The notes under the pieces: generated by a model | Database searches by the model: none | Told to the model about the DNA's origin: nothing | What the model saw: only the letters and a program-made list of their open reading frames with translations | Program-made: the position numbers and the translations under genes | Shown: one piece after another, positions 1-8,125 of the stretch | Layout: the number at the start of each line of letters is the position of its first letter | Position numbering within the stretch: the stretch's first letter is position 1 | Assembly (NCBI GenBank): GCA_028565715.1 | Contig: JAOXYC010177357.1 | Coordinates: 1-13,072 of the forward strand | From: Phoronis pallida | Lineage: Eukaryota; Phoronida; Phoronidae | Length of the DNA stretch: 13,072 bases | Direction: 5' to 3'

Positions 1-1088
1 ACAATAAAAATGCTTTTAAATATTTTATTTTTTCTTGTACTAATTACTGCACACATGTCAAGTGTGCATGAATGAGATAATGCATATACATGTACAGGAA
101 ATATAAAACAATATGGGCTAAGGCTTTGCAATCTAATAATACACAATACTTCGTGGTACAATGATTCACAGACAGGTTCACAATCTTTATTTTTTATTCC
201 CAAGTACTTACTTTTGCTTATTATAATGATATCATAAATAACTGTAACTCTAATCTACGTTAATGACTTTAAAAGTCAATGTATTTATAGCCCTTGCATA
301 ACAATGAGGAATAATGTTTCACAATCAATCTATATGTTACACTTCATGGAACAATAATTCACAGTAAAATTTACAATCTTTCTGTTTTCATTTTCAAGTC
401 TTCACTTTTTCAATGATGTCATATTTACTTCAATTTTTGTCTTAAGGTTTAAACGTTTATTTAGAATAACTATTACATTATGGCTGTTATAATACAAAAT
501 ATAACTTTACAATTGCAACAAACTATTAATAATAATACATGAAAAACAGAAATAGTTCTTTTGAACCTGTTTGGCGACTGCACAGAAAGTGCTGGCTCCA
601 CTGATGTGATGATAGAATATTCGACGCTCTCGCGTAAAAAAAATTAAATTTCAGATTGAACATTGCAAACACGTGTAAAAAATTAAAAAATTTCATTATT
701 TTAGTAAAAGTTTTGATAATCAAAAGAGCGTCGAGTGCAGCGTCTTTTCTGTTAGAAATCCGTTAAATTGAAATTTGAAAATATCGTTGGAAAGGTCTCG
801 ATGAGAGGAACAAATAAAAATTGGAATTTTTTCTCTACGTTGAAAATTTAAAGAGTTATGGGCATTTATCGTTTTACGCTCCGGAAATTGCCGAGGTGTT
901 CCGAACGTACACATTAGAAAACGTTACATAGCTGAAAGGGGGAGCGTTTTCGTGGGAAACAAAAGACGTCTTCGTACGACGAAAAATCTCGACCGTCATC
1001 GGGCAAAATTTCGGCGCCGTTCGCGGGCGGGTTTTCGAGTAGTAGGCCTACTGTAAATAAAAATCGGCTTATTCTATTATAATAAAGG
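1..1088. other. AT-rich non-coding flank
   Basis: No exon or RNA gene is recognisable here. Small minus-strand open frames between about 526 and 1105 have low-complexity, Phe-rich translations with no domain features, so they are treated as chance. The stretch 720-1040 has higher GC and several CG dinucleotides and may be an old mobile element, but no terminal repeats or coding remnant were seen. A diverged direct duplication lies at 145-240 and 339-430. Confidence 0.5.
145..430. repeat. diverged direct duplication, two copies of about 95 bp
   Basis: The segments 145-240 and 339-430 share an ordered series of words: ACTTC-TGG-ACAAT-ATTCACAG, then ACAATCTTT, then CAAGT, then CACTTTT or TACTTTTG, then AATGAT-TCAT. 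Spacing is similar in both copies. The similarity is clear but imperfect, so the copies are old. Function is unknown. The segment could be part of an AT-rich UTR or a repeated element. Confidence 0.5.
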
Positions 1089-1189
1089 ATTATAAATCTG
1101 TTCAAGCAACTATTTGGTCACACGTTTCCTCAGTTGAGGAAATTAGGTCAGGTCATGTGACCAAATAGTTGCTTGAACAGATTTATAAT
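1089..1189. repeat. 34-bp perfect inverted repeat with nested palindrome
   Basis: The left arm (1089-1122) and right arm (1156-1189) are exact reverse complements across a 33-nt spacer. Inside the spacer lies a second perfect palindrome, 8-bp arms TTTCCTCA and TGAGGAAA around GT, followed by the direct repeat GGTCAGGTCA. The size and perfect arms suit a very short MITE or foldback insertion that is young or maintained. No protein is encoded. Confidence 0.8.
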
Positions 1190-1790
1190 TATTTATAATG
1201 AAACAATAACGTTTCAAAGGTGGGAGTGAAGAAGAAATGGCAAATTATTGATTCTCAACAGAGTAAGGAATACCAAATTACTCAATGTGACCCCATGTAA
1301 TAATTTTTTTTTAAACCACATCGACGCTCATAATACGTTCAATAACCCAAGTCGGAATACTACTAGAAATGAGCTAGACGTTTGTCATAGACGATTATGT
1401 TACCTGGAAGTAATAATATTGTCGTCTCAACTTGATCGCCACGACGGCAACATAATCACTACCCGGCGACATTATCGTCCATAACAGACGTTAGCCTAAC
1501 CTGACAGTTCTAAAAGCATCACGCTAGGCAGATCATTAAAATGATCTACATTTCGTGTTGTTGAACAATACTATACATGCATGACCTTATTATCCCTGAA
1601 CAATGCCCTTAGCAAAATAAATAAATCCGGGACTGTTAAAAGTAGGCTAGCATCTAGTAAACTTCGGAATTTGGCCAAGAACTTGGAGAGAACAATAACA
1701 AACATCGAAGACACTTCGGCAATCATATCATAATCTATATTTATGATCAATCCCTAGTTATGTATCCAAAGAAGACACCATGGAAATGGA
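1190..1790. other. non-coding, no feature recognised
   Basis: A single 78-codon open frame at 1248-1484 (+) has an ordinary translation without motifs, signal peptide or membrane segment, and no splice or polyadenylation context supports it. I see nothing else that can be assigned. Confidence 0.4.
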
Positions 1791-1860
1791 CTGGTGGCCG
1801 AGCGGTTACGAACTGGGACTCCCACTCCTATGTTCCGGGTTCGAGTCCCGTCGGCGCCAG
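1791..1860 (+). repeat. tRNA-derived SINE head or tRNA pseudogene
   Basis: A consensus Pol III A box, TGGCCGAGCGG, sits at 1795-1805 and a perfect B box, GGTTCGAGTCC, at 1838-1848. The A box resembles the D arm of Ser/Leu tRNAs. The T arm has four good pairs, but the flanking acceptor strands do not pair well and no normal anticodon stem-loop forms, so this is not a working tRNA. It is best read as the tRNA-related 5' part of a SINE, whose body may continue to about 1960. The 3' end is not defined. Confidence 0.6.
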
Positions 1861-2768
1861 GTTGACTTGGGCATTTTTGTAAAATCATTTGTCATCTCCG
1901 TGCCCATTATACGTTATATATTAGTTCCGTTATTATTGTATTTGTAAAACAATATGATGAGAGTAAAAGTCATTTAATTAATGACAGAAATGATTATGCA
2001 AAATTAATATATCGTTACATGGATATATCACAAAGTAAAAAAAGGAACAACAGAAAAGGACACGCTCGGCCACCACGTTTTTGTACAGTGTACAACATGG
2101 ACATTGTAAACCCTGTGTAAACTGGCATAAGGCAATACCAGGCATGGAGTATCCCATTCCGTTTGAGTTAATTAGCGGTCTAAGAAGAACACTGTATTCA
2201 CGTCTGGTCGAATGGAACGTTAACAGGAAGTACTGACGTTTCAACGAGAGACATTATAAAGATGAATTGATCATAGTCTATCAGCAATACAAAAATAAAT
2301 CAGTGGTGGGTTTGGTTACCGATATATCTGCCATTAAAATTTGAAAATTAAAAGTTCAAGAAGTTCAAACTGACCCATATCGAAAAGCACTGCGGTTTAT
2401 TTTATGTGGAGTGGTAGGAAATGTGAGAGACTAAAGATGAAAACACCCGCCAAACAAAATACTTATACTCTTCCTTTGCGAGTTAGAAAAAGGCCCCGTC
2501 AAACCCAGCACGAATCAACAACAGAGGACAGGAATCAACCCGAAGTCGAACCCCACTTTCAAGCAGGAATTGTAAATTGACAAGATGGCCGTTGGATTAC
2601 TTCAAACCTTCCTCGAATGATACTTGTTTTTTTGTGGTGATAGCCTTCGAATGCAGCTCGAATGTCGCGGAAAATCTGAAAAGCTGTTAAGATGAAAATG
2701 TATGATGAACTAGCTCTGAAATTATATAACCCGCGCGGTGCCCGATATGGCTTTTCTATCCCGTATTT
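1861..2768. other. non-coding, no gene recognised
   Basis: Open frames here, including 1978-2244 (-) and 2559-2937 (-), show no domains. The minus-strand frames near 2559-2937 are partly translations of the adjacent 19-bp tandem repeat. The first part, to about 1960, may be the body of the SINE that starts at 1791. Confidence 0.4.
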
Positions 2769-2870
2769 GACATTGACCCCAAAGTTGACCTTTGACCCCG
2801 TATTTGACGTTCGACCCCGTACTTGACCTTTGATCCGGTACTGGACCTTTAAACCCAAACTTGACCTTTC
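2769..2870. repeat. 19-bp minisatellite, about 5.5 copies
   Basis: Units beginning GACCTTTGACCCCG or variants start at 2769 (an 18-bp unit), 2787, 2806, 2825, 2844 and 2863, giving an exact 19-bp period from 2787 onward. The unit carries TGACCTTTGACCCC, whose complement contains two AGGTCA-type half sites spaced by one base (a DR1 layout). The array runs directly into a GC-rich hairpin-forming stretch at about 2870-2885. Confidence 0.85.
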
Positions 2871-2917
2871 CCGCGCTTCGCGCGTTCCCGTGCAACCACG
2901 TAGGCCTCCGGCGTGTT

Positions 2918-3235
2918 AAGGTAGCGGACAAATGCATGTATGTAACATCACCTGAGGACCGTAGTGCTGAACACTGTCATGTTTGTCGGGCGTGGAAAGC
3001 AAACAACTATACTGATTTGCCATACAATGCTTCAGGTCACTCTGTGGACATTGACCATGCTCGTGTGCTTGCCAAGGAGGAGTACTGGCAAAGGTATTCA
3101 AGAAACGTGAAGGAGGCCATATTATATTATAAAGACTCATTACCCCACCATGAACCGTGGCCAGAGACTGTTCCATCCGGCGGTGTATGACCAAATCCTG
3201 CTTCCGGGGCCCACGGTGACAAGACATCAGTCACG
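2918..3235 (+). pseudogene. retroelement relic, region downstream of GIY-YIG type
   Basis: An open frame to 3190 reads like the segment that follows a GIY-YIG endonuclease in Penelope-like and related retroelement polyproteins: a His-containing AEHCH, then GHSVDIDHARVLAKEEYW, then a basic stretch and VKEAI. After a frame change near 3170-3190 a second frame continues with PAVYDQILLP until a stop at about 3246, which fits the C-terminal end of such proteins. No reverse transcriptase or GIY-YIG core is visible upstream. The copy is therefore 5'-truncated and frameshifted, hence dead. It shows no homology to the host gene downstream. The family assignment rests on motif memory only, and another retrotransposon class with the same tail remains possible. 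Confidence 0.4.
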
Positions 3236-3246
3236 TAATCAAAGCC

Positions 3247-3488
3247 ATTAGTTGAATGGCCCAAACTAAACGTAGTGAACTAAACTATGAAACCTCCTTG
3301 AAAGTCGAATTCAGTATATTTATATTAAATAACACGTCTACAGATTGCTTACCGCGAGTTTCTTCTGTGACCGTTAAAATCACTAGAGATTATTTTGAAC
3401 TTACCGGAAACCTACGGTGACAATGGCGTTGGTTTCTAAAGATAAGAAGCAGCATTTGTTTTAACCCTAATAACCATTACATTTTAAG
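3247..3488 (+). other. presumed intron upstream of first visible VWDE-like exon
   Basis: The next exon begins in splice phase 1, so an upstream exon, probably carrying the signal peptide, must exist. None could be identified in this stretch or elsewhere in the first 3.4 kb, so it may lie outside the window or be too short to recognise. A pyrimidine-poor acceptor, ending ATTTTAAG, closes the intron at 3488. Confidence 0.4.
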
Positions 3489-3713
3489 CTGAAATCCCAA
3501 AATGTCCAGATCCAAGTGAGGTAGTGGAACTGAAAGTTTCTTCTCAAAGGAGTCCATTCTTTGAAGTGTCTTATCCTGATCCTATGCTGTGCGAATGGGA
3601 TACAACAGAGGATGACAAATGGTATCGATTTTTGTCACCAGGAGGCAGTACCATACCGACAACGTGCGTCGACAGATATCACTGTGGAACGTCGTTTCCT
3701 ATTTGGATAATGG
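3489..3713 (+). CDS. VWDE: VWDE-like exon: first half of D8C domain
   Basis: The exon begins in phase 1 after an AG at 3487-3488, and a stop codon (TAA at 3485) lies in frame just upstream, so translation must enter by splicing. It encodes about 75 residues starting EIPKCPDPSEVVEL. The D8C hallmarks follow: MLCEWD, then DDKWYRF with a Gly-rich turn SPGGSTIPTTCV, then YHCGTSFPIWI. D8C is the eight-cysteine module of uromodulin, GP2 and VWDE. The WYRF and CGT-PIW motifs are its most conserved parts. The donor TGG|GTAAGT at 3714 is a full consensus, phase 1. Reading past it runs into an intronic stop at about 3827, which is why the longer open frame is not used. Confidence 0.8.
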
Positions 3714-4674
3714 GTAAGTCATGGAACAAATGCAAGGTTGTCTCCACATTTCACAATGTTTATTCGTTTTTCACAGTCACTTATTTTGAAAAAGGGAACA
3801 TTCTTTTCAATGGCCGTCCGCCATTTTAATCAAGTTAGGAGGAACGCCAGAAACACGGATATTGTAAACTGAACGGCTAAGTATCTCAGGGCCCCACACA
3901 AAAGACCTTTAGAAAATCGCCTGAACCAAACTCTGCTACGCTATTCATTGTTTACCGTACCAATATTGGTGACTTTATCAAATATTTGTGGTTTTCAACA
4001 CCTTTTGTGATGTCGTGAGATTTTGATTCACACAAAAAGACATAAACATTCAAAAGTGAATAAACTGGTAATCGAACCGTCTCCCTGACGTCTAAAAAAA
4101 AAGAGTTGCTTGAAAAAAGTGTACAAACATAAAGGCCTGCATTGTTTTCATATTTCGATAGGAAGTAGGCTATAGATCTGTTCATTTTGAAAGACGTGCA
4201 TGACAACTATTTAAATTGTAAACTCTTTAAGATTTTTTTGGGCCAACTGATATATTTGCGTTCTAGTATTTAACATGAATCTTCCATTCGGCTGTAACCT
4301 ATCTTTCTTCAGCTATACTGTTATTCACACGATTCACATGAATGTGTCCGGATAGCTCAATATGGTAAGAGTTAGGCCTATTTTTAAAGAAAGACAGAAG
4401 CATTCGAAATGGATCTGGGAATCGAACCCAGGCCTCCTGATTGCCGGTCAGATACTCTACCATCTAAGCTAACTCGCTTCTTCTAATTTCTGTGCTAATT
4501 TTAATGCTATGATCCAGTATAGAAATTACCCCATGATTTGCGCTGTGGACTTTTCACACGAGGATTTATAATTAGATGTTTTAAAGCATTTTCGATCGCG
4601 TTACAGTCAAATATAATATTTATATGGTTAGAGTACTTGCTTTAACTGCTTATCCACTTTCTTTGTACTTGTAG
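3714..4674 (+). other. intron 1 (of visible exons)
   Basis: It starts GTAAGT and ends in a pyrimidine-rich tract and TTGTAG at 4674. It contains the tRNA-like element at 4345-4478. The remainder is AT-rich, and the 84-codon open frame on the opposite strand at 3952-4206 shows no domain features. Confidence 0.7.
4345..4478 (-). repeat. tRNA-like element with inverted tRNA halves
   Basis: The minus strand at 4408-4478 folds as a degraded tRNA: TA then GCTTAGATGGTAGAG for the D arm, an anticodon arm TCTGA-CCGGCAA-TCAGG with a non-canonical C before the anticodon, and a perfect T arm CTGGG-TTCGATT-CCCAG. The acceptor stem has only about half its pairs and the loop lacks the usual T33, so this is a pseudogene or SINE head. 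On the plus strand, 4345-4372 reads CCGGATAGCTCAATATGGTAAGAG, a second A-box-like 5' tRNA half. The element is therefore bounded by two related tRNA 5' halves in opposite orientation. Confidence 0.6.
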
Positions 4675-4875
4675 GTGAAATACCATCAGTTGAGGACGGA
4701 GCGGTACTGCGAAATTGTTGTGCAACGTACAATTGCTGGTATTGTAAGTCCGAAAGACCGGATTACTGTTGTGTACAGATCTTTCAAATACAAGTTCAGA
4801 ACTGCAGCGCGACAGAGGAGCATGTGTTGTATAAACTTAAACATCCAGGCACATGTCCTTCCTCGTATTGCGTAG
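4675..4875 (+). CDS. VWDE: VWDE-like exon: second half of D8C domain
   Basis: Joined in phase 1 to the previous exon, it encodes 67 residues beginning GEIPSVEDGAVLRNCC. The cysteine pattern NCCATYNCWYC, then DYCCVQIFQIQVQNCS, LKHPGTCPSSYCVG, completes a D8C module: paired cysteines followed by a beta-strand and a terminal PGTCPSSYC that corresponds to the end of the domain in VWDE. NCS is a possible N-glycosylation site. The acceptor is CTTGTAG and the donor G|GTGAG at 4876, both good. The alternative frame starting at GTG 4675 is a shadow, since it lacks the cysteine pattern and does not join to either neighbour. Confidence 0.82.
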   Translation: MKYHQLRTERYCEIVVQRTIAGIVSPKDRITVVYRSFKYKFRTAARQRSMCCINLNIQAHVLPRIA

Positions 4876-6111
4876 GTGAGAACATTTCCAATTAAGAGTC
4901 CGAAAGAATATTACCCCTTTCCGTCACAAACTTTTCATAGAAAAACAAAATGGTGAAATTTAAAACATGGGACACTACAAGGAGGCAGGGATAATAGAAT
5001 GGATAAGATGTCACACTAATGCAGGGACATGTAGTTTATTGTTTAATATGTGTTTTTGAGAATTTTCTCCCCGTCACATCTCAAAACCGACCAATTTAAG
5101 AAACTTTTTTTGGGCACTACAAGAAGCTTTTCCATTGCCAATCAAAAGACGTTGGAATCGGCATCAGTATACCGCTAGGCCTATACCGTCTCGATTTTTC
5201 AAAAATCAAGTCTGCCTGATTGGTACCCCAAAAGCCTACCATTGGTTATTTCCAAGCCTTAAACAAGACCCGGGATTATCTTACCGAAAACCCTCTGAAA
5301 ACCCACAACTGCGTGTGAGGTTCGTCTTCCCTTCAAATCACAAAAACGATCATTTTTAGAAAGTTGTCTAAAAAGCAAGTTACAAAAACCTCTCTCGTAT
5401 AGCAAACAAATGAGGTTAGGTTCAACATAACGTTACCGTCTCGATTTTCCAGGAATCAAATGGTCATTATTTCATTTTTCTTTTCCGAACATACTTCCAC
5501 ATGTAGTTCAAGTGAAATGATATGCAATAAATATGGACCCGATATCTAGGCTACCCTTGAACCTGGGATTTGTTCACTATTTTAGAAATTGCTTGCAGTC
5601 TGGAACTAAGGCTATCTTACTAGTCCCTGACTCAGAAAATATTCAGCATACTTAAACGTCATACAAAAATATGTTATAATGTTTAAAACGAATAAGTTTT
5701 TCAAAATCGTTATTTTCTATTTTGTATTTCGGCAATTTGTTATACAGATGTTCTTTCACTTTTCTTTCTAATTGCAACCATTATTTCCCAAAACAACTTC
5801 CCCACCATTTTATTGAAAGTTTACAGTCTTCTTTCAAATTTAGACTAGACTTTGTTGTTCGTGGAGTTCAGTGTGCAAGAAGACAAATGCGCAATTTAGA
5901 CCCTACCGAAGATTGTATGTGGCATTGCAGGCCATTCTGCCATTTTGCACATATCAATTGTCAGGATTTAACTGGTTCAAAGTAACATTCTAAAGCGACA
6001 ACTAGTCATGTATATGACTGAACAACTAAACTGAGCGTACTTGCAAATATCACAGACTATCTCTACCCTTGTCTTCGGGTCTGGTGTCGTTAATTTCATT
6101 TTTCATTGCAG
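4876..6111 (+). other. intron 2
   Basis: GT at 4876, and an acceptor ending TTTTTCATTGCAG at 6111. No further exon is needed, because YCVG joins directly to TKPLCPPG in phase 1. Two copies of a 26-bp word (ACCGTCTCGATTTT and flanks) lie 250 bp apart at 5184 and 5434. An 87-codon open frame at 5722-5985 is Cys-rich near its end (CMWHCRPFCHF), but it has no fitting splice phase and no recognisable family. Confidence 0.65.
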
Positions 6112-6174
6112 GAACAAAACCTCTCTGTCCACCAGGAACATATTCTTTATCGGGGTACCAGCCGGGATGCGGTA
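6112..6174 (+). CDS. VWDE: VWDE-like microexon: CPPGTY linker after D8C
   Basis: A 63-nt exon, phase 1 on both sides, adds TKPLCPPGTYSLSGYQPGCG. In VWDE-type proteins a Cys-Pro-Pro-Gly motif follows the D8C domain at this point, so position and motif agree. The two cysteines may pair with each other. The acceptor CATTGCAG is strong. I place the donor at 6175 (GTAAGT); GTAGTA at 6172 would also keep frame and would shorten the exon by three bases. Confidence 0.7.
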
Positions 6175-6265
6175 GTAAGTACATTGCAGCAACTAATTAA
6201 TCCACTGAAATGACGTGATTTGTTTGATATTGTTGCAAATTGATGGCTACCTATTGTAGATATGT

Positions 6266-6509
6266 GGGAGTGCTGGTGGCCTAGTGGAACAGAGCGTGTT
6301 CCACTTACCTTGTCTCTCTCCATTCAGGTGTACAAATGTGAACCAGGCTAGGAAAGTGGTGGTAGTTGTGATAGCATAGCGTGTAGCGATATAGCGCACC
6401 GCTAGCCGGTATACTCTCTTGGGAGTTGAAATGGCACATGTGTGAACAGTTCTGCATACTGGAATAGTAATTTGTGAAGCGCTTTAGAATATGCTCATAG
6501 ATAAAGCGA
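6266..6509 (+). mobile_element. tRNA-derived SINE, internally deleted copy
   Basis: It begins GGGAGTGCTGGTGGCCTAGTGG, with A box TGGCCTAGTGG at 6277-6287, and matches the copy at 10115-10429 at its head, in the middle (CTTGTCTCTCTCCA then CAGGTGTA-AAATG-ACCAGG) and at its tail (TTGTGAAGCGCTTT). The B-box half of the tRNA region is missing, apparently by a deletion between the A box and the CTTGTCTCTCTCC word, so this copy has no complete Pol III promoter. The tail after 6500 is degraded and lacks the ATT run. Confidence 0.65.
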
Positions 6510-7128
6510 TGCAGCGTTGGTTAAAAAATTGACTGGTTTCATTATTTACGATCTTCTTTAAAAGCGTCTCGTATTCACGAAATCGTCGTCACTGATGAGA
6601 AGGCAAGGTGTATAAAACATGCCCAATGTTCATCATGATAAAACACACAAAAATAAGACCATAGCACGAGTATATATATTCACTCTGTATTCACTCAACT
6701 GGTTATCTATGGGAAAACTTACGTGTAACTCAGGCAGTCAGACAGGCAGCGCCCTCTGCTTAGAGTCCAGAAAGCGTGTGGGCACCAGTGTTCACCATGC
6801 ATTTTATGCACTCTATTTGGAATTGGGAGACTGCAAATTTTAACCCACAAATGGCACAATTGTCTACCTGGGCACCAAAGTGACGTCAAATAAAATCCCT
6901 CTGTTGCACGACACACGCAGACTCTGTTCAAGACGAGAAAGTTTTAAAAATCAAAAGTATTTTTCACGTCAAAATTTCTTTATAATTTGAATTGTTTACC
7001 GTAATTAATTTCTAATTAAGCTTTAAAACGCAAATAAATATTTTACATGCCTTCATTTCACGCAATCATTTCCATTGCCTGGTTCCCTTGGTTACATTCT
7101 CTGAGATCCAGTTACTTCACTTAAAGTT

Positions 7129-7290
7129 GTGTTCACACGGCAAGATACTTTACTTCGAAGTTAAAGTTACGTTACCAAAAAAGCTGAAGGAGATTTTTTA
7201 ACCAGTGTTCGCTTACTTTGAAGTAAGTTTGTGTTCACACGGCAATTTACTTTGAAGTTAGTCACTGGAGTGAGTTACTTTGAAGTACAT
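7129..7290. repeat. short direct repeats (GTGTTCACACGGCAA, TACTTTGAAGTA)
   Basis: GTGTTCACACGGCAA occurs exactly at 7129-7143 and 7231-7245. TACTTTGAAGTA-type words occur at about 7214, 7247 and 7277, with TTTACTTCGAAGTTAAAG at about 7149. The word ACTTTGAAGT is nearly self-complementary. The arrangement looks like a small decayed composite repeat or MITE cluster. No coding capacity. Confidence 0.6.
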
Positions 7291-7580
7291 GTAGATGTGC
7301 TCTGTGGAAGCAACTAATATGTCTACTGACTACTATAGATTTGTTAATTTTCTGTTCAGAGACGGGTTTTTTCAACTGTTCCTTCAAGGTTCAAGGTAGT
7401 TGTATCTTCCATGTGTGAAATTAATGGAAAAGTCACGCAATTACTCATCAAGTAAAATATGTAGGAGCTATTTGTCAAGATAAAGTACATATTTACTTGC
7501 AAGGTTTGCTAATTGTGTTTGCGATTCACATTGACCCTTTATGCTGATCATTTCATGTAGCTGCAGCTTTTATTATTTAG

Positions 7581-7909
7581 GTGATCGGGCAGTGTTTAAT
7601 GGAACCCCCATTGTGACATCATACGCCGGGGATCGACCAAAGGCATACCCTGACTTGAGTTCGTTTGATGAAATGACTAATAAAATGGAGTTCTTCGGTA
7701 GAAAAGAAATACAATTTCACTGCACAATTCCGGACGGTAATTACAAGACTGGGGACAAGTCAATGCTGTTCAATGTCCTCTGGAAGATCAATGGCAAACA
7801 GTTGGCGTCTGAAGAGCTGGGAGAAGGCGAACTCGTTTCAATTCTACACGAATACAAGTGGATTGACATTTTTGAACCAAAAGTTCATCTACCCTTTAAC
7901 GTAAGTTTA
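7581..7909 (+). CDS. VWDE: VWDE-like exon: Ig-like domain, in-frame part
   Basis: Spliced in phase 1, it gives SDRAVFNGTPIV, then an Ig-like core: the first cysteine in IQFHCTIPDG and the tryptophan strand LFNVLWKINGKQL, followed by GEGELVSILHEYKW. NGT is a potential N-glycosylation site. The last codons before the perfect donor GTAAGT at 7910 are KVHLPFN, ending in phase 0, which joins in frame to the next exon at 11066. In this short form the second Ig cysteine is lost. That cysteine is present just downstream in the same frame (PPFACIYMKAR, about 7926-7958), so the true exon may extend further. Confidence 0.75.
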
Positions 7910-8067
7910 CCCACCAAGTACCGGCCTCCATTTGCCTGCATTTACATGAAAGCCAGGATTACAAGTGTTGACATTTTATTCGGACGAAAAAGCACCCTCT
8001 GAAAGAGCGCGTTTGGATGCTCGTTCTTCAGACGAATTAAAGTTCTCAGAATATGAGACTGTTACAG
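7910..8067 (+). pseudogene. VWDE: apparent frameshifted extension of Ig-like exon
   Basis: In the frame of the preceding exon, translation continues through RPPFACIYMKARITSVD, supplying the cysteine expected opposite FHC in an Ig fold, but stops at TGA 8000-8002. In the next frame an open, strongly hydrophilic reading starts after 7950 and continues FYSDEKAPSERARLDARSSD and ELKFSEYETVT to a CAG|GTTCTT donor at 8068. This second part joins in phase 1 to an acceptor at 11069 and leads into EENIIRVKE. One extra base, perhaps in the ACATTTTATT stretch at 7971-7980, would explain the change. It could be an assembly error, a null or alternative allele, or real intron sequence if the 7910 donor is always used. 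Confidence 0.5.
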
Positions 8068-8125
8068 GTTCTTTGAGAGTTTATATACAGTGCATTTAAA
8101 TATGCGGTAAAACTCTGACTCTTAA

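Larger units (their letters stand above)
6175..7580 (+). other. intron 3
   Basis: Bounded by GTAAGT and TTATTATTTAG. It contains a damaged SINE copy at 6266-6509 and a cluster of direct repeats at 7129-7290. The open frames at 6619-6843 (+) and 6719-6931 (-) overlap each other and have no features. Nothing else is assigned. Confidence 0.65.

Noticed and set aside
526-1105. Minus-strand small open frames in the left flank
   Set aside because: The translations are low-complexity and follow AT-rich composition, with no start context, domain or splice support.
1791-1860. Functional tRNA gene
   Set aside because: A and B boxes are good, but the acceptor stem does not pair and no normal anticodon arm forms.
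2559-2937. Overlapping minus-strand frames with repeated GSKVNFG/GVNVKYG-like residues
   Set aside because: The periodic residues come from translating the 19-bp minisatellite. The frames are not a gene.
4408-4478. Functional minus-strand tRNA
   Set aside because: About half of the acceptor pairs are mismatched, and the base before the anticodon is C instead of T.
5722-5985. Cys-containing 87-codon open frame as an extra VWDE exon
   Set aside because: D8C already ends at 4875 and joins in phase to the CPPGTY exon. The cysteine pattern does not match D8C, and no consensus acceptor and donor flank it in phase 1.
7970-8067. Separate small exon reading FYSDEKAPSERARLDARSSD and onward
   Set aside because: No usable acceptor with a branch-point-sized intron exists between 7910 and 7970. 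An intron there would be under about 60 bp, so a frameshift within one exon is the simpler reading.
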